Source: Humulus lupulus (lineage: Eukaryota > Streptophyta > Magnoliopsida > Rosales > Cannabaceae). From it: a stretch of 64,000 bases of DNA. Of this stretch, positions 57,168-64,000 are shown piece after piece. The DNA lies in the NCBI RefSeq assembly GCF_963169125.1, contig NC_084795.1:190996214-191060213 (forward strand), given 5' to 3'. The first letter of the stretch is position 1; every line of letters starts with the position of its first letter. The notes beneath the pieces were generated by a model. It searched no databases. It was given only the letters and a program-made list of their open reading frames with translations, and was not told the origin of the DNA. A program made the translations under genes and the position numbers.

Positions 57168-58740
57168 TGCCTCCAAAACCTAGTCAGACAAAGAAGACAA
57201 CTCTTAGGGATTCCAACACTCCGGATCCCATCGATCCCATCAATTTATGATGCCTCCAAAATCTTAGGTGGAGGTTGGAGACCAACCCGATGCGGAAGAT
57301 CCACAGGATGCTCACCAGGAGTAGATGGCGTAATTTATGGCGAGGCATGAGTCAATTGTTGAAGAAATTTCCCTGCAGAGGGAGACTATGGAACGGAAAT
57401 GACTAGAGATAGATGAGCAGGTCTGAAGAATGATTCAGAGGGAGCAGGAAGTTGTCTGGAGACACCAAGATGCTGTTGTGGCCTTGGAGGCAACTACTCA
57501 ATAAGGCCGAGCTAATGTTGAAGCTGCTGCTCAGGCGGTGAGGGAGGCTCAGGCCAAAGCAACAGGAATGCGAGACAACAGTAATAGAGAGTCCGAGGGG
57601 AGGAGTAGGAGCCCAAGGACACTCTCAGAACCATTTTCCTAGAGACAGGATGACGACGCACAGTCCAAGACTACTTCCTCCATGACTAAGAAGAATATCA
57701 CTTTATTTCGGAGTAGGAGTATTACCAACTTGAAGGCCCCCTCCCAGGGGGACCGATGAAACAACGCAGGAGATGAGGGTCAAACATCTGAGAGACGTGA
57801 GAGGAATGGAAATGGCCGCTCGAAGTCTCAAAGTCATGTAGGAGGAGAGGCTCGGGGGCAGGGTCGCACCAACAAGAGCAAGGCAGACCTACCACCCCTG
57901 CACCCTTAGTCACGCAAGGGAAATGAACTGATGAATAGCACCAGTACTGTGTTCGATAGGTTGGGGAAAGATCCACAACCTCAGGATTTGAGGGAGGTCA
58001 TCAATAGGAGGACCAGCGCTCAGGAGGGGGTACCAAGGACATCTATCCCAACTGGAGCAGCGATCCCACAAGTAGTGCAGGCTCAAATAGATGCACTCGT
58101 TATGGTTGTTCAAGGACTAACAAAGAAACCTTCAAATATCAAGTTGGCTCATAGAAGTGGGAGCCCTTTCAGTGCCAAGATCCATGTTGCCCAATCACCA
58201 CTGAAATATAAGACCCCGAAACTTCCTACATACACTGGGAAGGAGGACCAAGTATGACACATTGGGAAGTTCGAGGATCAAATGGAGCTACTCGGTGTAG
58301 AGCATGATTATAGATGTAGGGTATTCCCTACCACTCTCTCTGACTATGCTCCGGAATGGTATTGGAAATTCAAACCTTGATCCATCACTTCCTGGGAGCA
58401 GTTCAAGAAGGAATTTTGAAAGGTCTTTAGTGATGGGCGGATTCAACCAATTTTTACTAATCAGTTAGCTGACATCATGCAAGGGAAAGATGAATCCCTG
58501 AAAGACTACATTCAAAGATTCATGAGAGAGGCAAATCGAGAGTCCACGATAGAAGAGGAAGGGAAGTTCGTTGCCATCTCGGCAAGAATAATTTATCATA
58601 GTCCCTTGTGGGATAGTATACACAGGAACCCTATCAACACCTTGCAAGAGTTCTTGGATCGAGCCGAAAATTACATAAAGCTAGATGATGCTATGATGAA
58701 GGAAGATAGTCTCGGACAATGGGACTCAATTCGACAGTGA
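57168..58740 (+). pseudogene. gag of element E, fused to integrase by deletion
   Basis: Start MPPKPSQTKKTTL at 57168, then many stops. The gag core is at about 58190-58690: KLPTYTGKED, DYAPEWYWKFKP, DESLKDYIQRFMREAN, NTLQEFLDRAENYIKLDDAMMKED. At about 58705-58715 the sequence passes without gap into integrase, in another frame. The zinc motif of gag is absent. Confidence 0.85.
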
Positions 58741-59371
58741 TATGTTCATCGATTTTTGTACGAGGCATGGAATCACAAAGAGCTTTTCCTTTGTAGCACA
58801 CCCCCAACCTAATGGCCAAGTAAAATCATTGAACAAGACTATCAAAGACACTATGAAGAAACGCCTTGAATAAGTGAAAGGAGCCTGGCCAGAATTACAT
58901 CCGGAGGTCCTATGGTCACATCGAACGACGACACGAACGATGACAGGGCATACACCATTCTCTTTGCCATTTAGGTATGAAACCATGTTGCTAGTTGAAC
59001 TCACTCCCCCATCGCATAGACGGGAGACATACGATCACGGGAGGAACAATCGACTAATAGAAGAGTCGCTCGATTTGATCGAAGAAAGACAAGAAAAGGC
59101 AAGTCTCAGAGTAGCAGGACATCAACAAAAAGTGGCCAGATACTTCAACTCTAGAGTGAATGATAAAAAATTCCAAGTTGGGGACTTAGTACTCAGGAGG
59201 GTATTCCTAAACACTAAGGACACTACAGCAGGGGTACTAGGACCTAACTGGGAAAGGCCATACCTTGTGGAGGAGGTGATCCCACCAGGGACGTACAAGA
59301 TAGCTTGACTGAATGGAGAACTAATGAAAAAATACTGGAATGGTGAACACCTCTGCCGGTACTATCAATGA
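58711..59371 (+). pseudogene. integrase C-terminal half of element E
   Basis: Begins SDNGTQFDSDMF, aligned to the second catalytic D of D's integrase (about 47119), and continues KSFSFVAHPQPNGQVKSLNKT. The catalytic E is replaced: NGQVEAVN in D reads NGQVKSLN. Later: GHTPFSLPFRYETML, VGDLVLRRVF, GPNWERPYLV, ending RYYQ and TGA 59369-59371. A stop lies at 58870. About 3 kb of pol between gag and this point is missing compared with D. Confidence 0.9.
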
Positions 59372-59529
59372 AGCTTTTCAGCAACGACACAAGTTTTAAT
59401 TTGCAAATGTAGTATTTTTCAAATTATCTATGTAAGAGCCATTGTGCTTCAATGAATGATTTAATTTCCTATGTTTCTCTTAGTTCTTTAAATTTCTTTC
59501 AACGAAGGAATTTTCCTTTAGACCTGTCA

Positions 59530-60200
59530 ACCCCATCGAATCATGTTCGATTCTGGTCCTTGAGGGTCTTATCGACCCATAAGATCCAAACAAGAGACAG
59601 GTCCTAGGACCTTGTCGCCAAATTAATGGATCATGTTCAATCTTGGTTCTTGAGGAGCCTATCGACCCATAAGATCCAAATGAGAGACTGGTCCAAGGAC
59701 CTTGTCACCAAACTATTTGATCATGTTCGATCCTGGTTCTTGAGGAACCTATCGACCCACACAATCAACAAGAGAGATAGGTCCTAGGACCTTGTCGCCA
59801 AATTAATGGATCATATTCGATCTTGGCTCTTGAGGAACCTATCAACCCATAAGATCCAAATGAGAGACTGGTTCGAGGACCTTGTCGCCAAACTATTTGA
59901 TCATGTTCGATCTTAGTTCTTGAGGAACCTATCGACCCACACAATCAGCAAGAAAGACAAGTCCTTGGACCTTGTCGCCAAATTAAAGGATCATGCTCGA
60001 TCTTGGTTTTTGAAAAGCCTATCAACCCATAAGATCAAAATGAGACTAGTCCGAGGACCTTGTCACCAAAACTATTTGATCACGTTCGATCTTGGTTCAT
60101 GAGGAACCTATCGACCCATATGATCAAAAAACAAGAGATTGGTCCGAAGACCGGTCGCCATCATCAGATCATAATCAAATCTGGTCCTTGAGGGACCGAT
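59530..60200 (+). repeat. about 90-bp tandem repeats in the 3' region of E
   Basis: Seven or so units marked by 'ggaccttgtcgcc' at about 59609, 59700, 59789, 59880, 59968 and 60057, alternating two variants ('aattaatgg' and 'aactatttg'), so the higher-order unit is about 180 bases. Different in sequence from the array of D but at the same place in the element. Confidence 0.88.
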
Positions 60201-60659
60201 TGATAATTTGATATAAGACTCGTTACAGGATTGATTAGCCAATCTAGACCTGGTTGGTCCAACTTAGACACTTTTGTCTACAATCATTATAACGAGTACG
60301 CGAGAGATTATGTAGATTGTGATTGACACTTGCTACACAATATGCATCTGTGTATAGGTATCATTACTACTGAGTATGAAACCATCACCCGACTACCAAT
60401 GAGGGACAAGCATTTGATGCTTGCATCATTGGGTGAAAAGGATAGTATTATGTGTCTGAATGCTCGAAGCAAGGCATTGTCAAGTAGCAAATGACCAAGG
60501 CTTTAAAACCCATGATCACTTGGAGGGCATATAGTACATACCGATTGGGGTATACATGAGCAATAAAGGTATGACCTTAAGTACTAAGCAAGCTCAAGTT
60601 TTTCTAGGAAATTTGTTCAGCATATGTTCCGAAAGTGCAACAAAACAAAAACATAAAAA

Positions 60660-60760
60660 AAAGGCATTGGTAGCCATGTCCCTTAGGGGTGGTCGGCCAG
60701 TCCATCAACCCTAGAGGGTGCTTGGCCTATCACCCATGGGGTGGTCGACCTGACAGTTTT
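60660..60760 (+). repeat. 'ggggtggtcggcc' words shared with the E LTR
   Basis: Three copies of a word like the LTR minisatellite at 56200-56440 (cttaggggtggtcggcc, ggtgcttggcc, ggggtggtcgacc) appear in the internal 3' region. Confidence 0.7.
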
Positions 60761-61059
60761 ATTCATGGTACTTGGTCAAGTATCGTAATACTCACATTAC
60801 CATGGTTGTTAGCATGAAAAACATAAAAGAGTAAGGTTAGTATGGAATGCAAAATACATGTGTTCAGAGTATACTAATACCTGAACCAATGAGGGTTGTG
60901 AGTTGATATACTTAGTAAGCATTGGAAATAAATTTTTTTAATCAATACAATGAGTACTCATAACAAAAAAGCATAAAGGCATAAAATGTCATATGTAAAA
61001 GCTTTCAAGTACAAGGTACCCCACCAATGGCATGGAAGGAAAGACAGAGTGAAAAAACA

Positions 61060-63172
61060 AAAGAGGACTAACTAGGGCGAGGAGTACCATCTGAAAGACC
61101 ACCCTGAGCCTCGGCAGCCTCATGAACCAAACACTTCCTAAGCTCCTTCGCTCGCGTCTTCTCGCGGAGGAAATCAAGGTTTAGATCTTTGTTGGACTTC
61201 CAAATCAAGTAAAAGCAAGAGAAAGCTATCTCTGAATACTCCTCTTGAGCCTTGTCCTGAACAACTTTGACCTCTTGATCTATCTCAACAAGAGCGTCCT
61301 TCCGCAATTGGTCCATGTCAGTAATTAGCTCTCTTTCTCAACTTCAGACTGTTGGAGCTGATCGGCGAGTTTCCCCTCCATCTGGGTTATCCTGAGAGTC
61401 AACTTAATTAATTCCTACTGCTTAAGCTCCACGACACTACGGAGGATCTTGGTCTCTTCATCCTTTGAAGCAATGTCAGCATCCCTAGAGCCAAGAACAC
61501 ACCTAAGGTCCCACACCTCTTGACGGACAGCTTCAAGCTCGGAAGAAAGGTTGGAGAGTGTAGATGTTCACTCCACAGACCTATCACAGACACGAGAGAC
61601 TAGCATTAGTGCCTGCAAAAAATATACAAGTGTTAGATAAATGTCACAACACAAGCTAACACGGCAAGGAGAGAAATGTAAAGGACTCACACTCTGAATG
61701 TCTAAGAGTGACTTCGTTATAATGGTGTTCAAGTCCTCATTATAAATTCCATTAAAATTTGTTGTTGTCTGCTCCAGATGAGACACTCAATCCATGAGGG
61801 CACTTAAGTTTCGTATACCAGATTAATGTGGCTCGGATAAGGGAGAAGGCGCAGAGCTGGAAGCACTCGCATCAGTGAAAATGGGAGGAACTGGTGTAGA
61901 CAAAGATGGCTCTACCTCTGCGACAGGGCTAGATGCCAAAAGAACTGGAGTAGATGCCAAAAGAGTCGGAGGAGCCACCTCAGGAGAAACCTCCATGACC
62001 GACTCAACCTCAACCCTGGCCCTTTTTGCCACTCGAATAGAAGGACTGGCCTCGGTGGGAGTCGACCTCTGCTGGGTATGAACAAAACCAAACATGTCTG
62101 AGCCTACAAAAGAAGATCAAATGTTAGAAGGATATTAAGCACAGATGAATCATAAAATAAAGGTGATAAAGTGTCAAACCTTCTGAATGAGATTCGAGTT
62201 CAAACATAGTCTCATAAAAGTCGTCCGAAGCAAGCGATGTGCACGCAACAAACGCACCCACCTCATCACCCTCATGTTCGGCCAGTACCGGCGAAGAGGG
62301 TACCTCCTATACATGAATGGGTTACAGGGAGTCTATGGCGGTCACGGGCTCGGGACCATCGTCATCCAAAACATCGGCTATGGTAGGAGGAAACAGCCCC
62401 ACCTTCCTAAGGTTCTCTGTGGTAACGAGGGTCTTCACATTCTTCTCCTCAAGGGTCATGGAAATCAGTTCCTTGGCACTAACTGTCATAGCCTGGGTCA
62501 GGAGTGGTCTATAAAAAGGCCCAACATGCTTAAAATTGGAGTAGTTGGCCTCTGTGTCCTTAGTAAAGATATAGTTGTTGGCGTATCTAAATGCCTTGTT
62601 GTTTCTAGAGATCTCTTCCAAGAAGGTGTTGGTACCCTCGCTCATATAATGGTGGAAGTGGAAATACCTCAAGTTGCATTGAGAAGGGTTTGGTCTTCAG
62701 GTCAAAAAAGTTGTGGATCTCGTAAGGCACTGGAGCAGCCCATTTTCTGTGGCGATAGATAATGTACAATGTAGATAAGGCCAAGATTGCATTAGGAGCC
62801 AGTTCAGAAGGACTAATACAAAAATAATCTGCAACACAACGGAAGTATCGATGAAGAGGAAGTAGGGCCCTAGACATAATGGTAGAACGTCTCCAAGGGC
62901 ACATACCCAGAGGGGGTCCTCAGCTCTTTCATCTAGACCAGGGATATTAATAGACACCCTGGAGAGGTCAAAGGTCTTCCTTAAGTGCTTCACCTTTTCT
63001 TCAGTCATGTCAGAGGCCTCCCCTTTGAACCAAACAACCTCATAATCAGTAGAGCGAGGCTTCTCAAACTGTTTCCATATGATTTCACTGGCGAAGGTGG
63101 CCCTGGTATCTAATGAATTGAACTCCTTTTTGTCGTCTTTTCTTCCGCTGCGCAGCTAGCGAGAACGTCTTT
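61060..63172 (-). pseudogene. antisense gene remnant of E (Transposase_28-like)
   Basis: Minus strand. From 63172 downward: LRKTFDLSRVSINIPGLDERAED, then after a frameshift LLPLHRYFRCVADYFCISPSELAPNAILAL and KWAAPVPYEIHNFF, aligned to the FLPLDQYFADFLNYVGLAPFQL block of D. Further down: a Ser/Pro/Ala-rich segment (62095-61823) and EIAFSCFYLIWKSNKDLNLDFL (about 61230-61170), aligned to the LFYRCWAHNPEADFSF end of D. Frames are broken. The same gene at the same place in two diverged Tat subfamilies argues that it was selected. Its N-terminus is cut by the LTR at 63173. Confidence 0.7.
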
Positions 63173-64000
63173 GTAACGCCCTGGATAATCAAGACCGTTA
63201 CACTGTGTGCTTAAAATAGTGCAAGACTTGCTAATTAAGTCATTTAAACAAAGTGTGAATTCAATGCCATCAACGGATTAGGAATAAAATATTTAGGTCA
63301 CAAACAGGCTATTTTCATTAAAAATGACAGTTTAACTCATGGAAACTCAAGACAGGGTTTAGACGTCTTAGTTACAATAAATTCTGAGAGTTACAAATAA
63401 CTCAAGCCACTCTAATGGAAAAATATACATTTTAGGTTTCCGTCCCTGTACAATTCCTCGACCGTGGCGGCCGAGCAGCTGACAATGTACACCTCAAAAT
63501 TCACCAGAGCCACTCCTAAGCTCTAAAACTCAGCCAAAACCAGCTGAACAACAAAGTTAGAGTTTAGGCTTTATACCTTTGATAGAATTTCGACCACAAG
63601 CTATCTCTAAACCTTCTTGGCTTGCCTCTCCTCAGTCTTAAGCCTGAATTCCCTAAAGTTCCATCCAATTCTACTTAAGCACCATAGCTCAAAAACTAGA
63701 AACAAAAACCAAACAAGCAACTGAAGAGATTACAGAACCTTACCTCAAGTGATGGCCTAATCTTTCTAAACCCTTGCCAAATCCTCAATATTTGCTCAGT
63801 AACCTTGTGGCTTAATTGGACTAACTTTCCTCTGAGTTTTACTCCAGAAATCCTCAAGAAATTGGTGAAGAAAACATAAACCGACTTAGAGAACTCTCTC
63901 TGTTTTCCATTCTTTCTTTTCCCTTCCTTTTCTTTCTTTTTCAGACTTCTCCAATATTCTACAAATCCCACTAACATAAAGCCCTGGTATTACTTAACTT
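63173..64000 (-). mobile_element. chromovirus LTR S8, minus strand, cut by the window end
   Basis: Ends GGGCGTTACA on the minus strand. The hairpin is at 63457-63475 and the TGTACA block is near 63487. It inserted into the antisense gene of E. Whether it is a solo LTR or the 3' LTR of a full element cannot be seen. Confidence 0.82.
63457..63475 (-). other. conserved LTR hairpin, copy in S8
   Basis: Minus strand CTCGGCCG / CGGTCGAG with loop CCA: eight pairs, one of them G-T. Confidence 0.75.

Larger units (their letters stand above)
56052..63172 (+). mobile_element. Element E: second Tat-type retrotransposon with internal pol deletion
   Basis: 5' LTR 56052-57111, PBS-like site, gag, then directly the second half of integrase, 90-bp tandem repeats and an antisense gene remnant. 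Protease, RT, both RNase H domains and the N-terminal integrase are missing. Cut at 63173 by a minus-strand chromovirus LTR; its 3' LTR would be beyond the window. The left target bases would be cattc (56047-56051). Its integrase and antisense protein are related to but clearly diverged from those of D, so E is another subfamily. Confidence 0.88.

Overview
This window is repeat-rich nuclear DNA from a plant, most likely a eudicot. It contains nested LTR retrotransposons of two Ty3/gypsy lineages (Tekay-type chromoviruses and Tat-type elements), a CACTA-like DNA transposon end, and fragments of plant nuclear genes. I see no intact host gene, tRNA, rRNA or CRISPR array. The species cannot be read from the sequence.

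Layout. (1) 1-8345 is a minus-strand Tekay-type element whose left LTR is cut by the window edge. (2) 8346-12823 is the right part of a CACTA-like transposon ending in CACTACTACAAAA on the minus strand. It carries fragments that look like three unrelated genes in the same orientation (an S1-domain protein, PEX5 and a PHD-finger protein), and a solo LTR (11434-12751) sits in its subterminal repeats. (3) 12827-13830 and 34095-37076 are AT-rich DNA, one stretch before element A inserted, with a CIAO1-like fragment. (4) 13831-34089 is element A, an old plus-strand Tekay chromovirus with TSD aaaat. Four solo LTRs have inserted into it, each with its own 5-bp TSD: 18963-21256 tatgg, 22769-25082 gcata, 27565-29830 gccta, 29911-33326 gttaa. 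The last holds a 1.1-kb insert with a 9-bp duplication. (5) 37077-64000 is a second nest. An old Tat-type element C (37778-38492, resuming at 53060-54687) is split by a solo chromovirus LTR (TSD gaagg), which is itself split by the complete Tat-type element D (40634-52973, TSD gactt, 764-bp LTRs differing at about 15 positions). C is then interrupted by a minus-strand chromovirus LTR (54688). That LTR is interrupted by a second Tat-type element E (56052 onward), and E by another minus-strand chromovirus LTR (63173 to the window end).

How the parts work together. All gag-pol regions are recognisable but broken by stops and frameshifts. D is the youngest and best preserved: its integrase and its extra RNase H are open and keep their catalytic residues. 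Besides gag-pol, D carries on the opposite strand a gene-like unit with a TATA-like promoter, a pyrimidine-rich leader and several GT-AG introns, whose protein resembles the Transposase_28 ('putative gypsy type transposon') family. E carries a decayed counterpart.

The main unexplained signals are: (a) a short hairpin at one fixed place in ten chromovirus LTR copies from several subfamilies, with paired (compensatory) changes in its stem; (b) the spliced antisense gene of D; (c) a hypervariable GC-rich cassette at a fixed LTR position, with different palindromic words in different subfamilies; (d) the chimeric CACTA-like element with several gene fragments.
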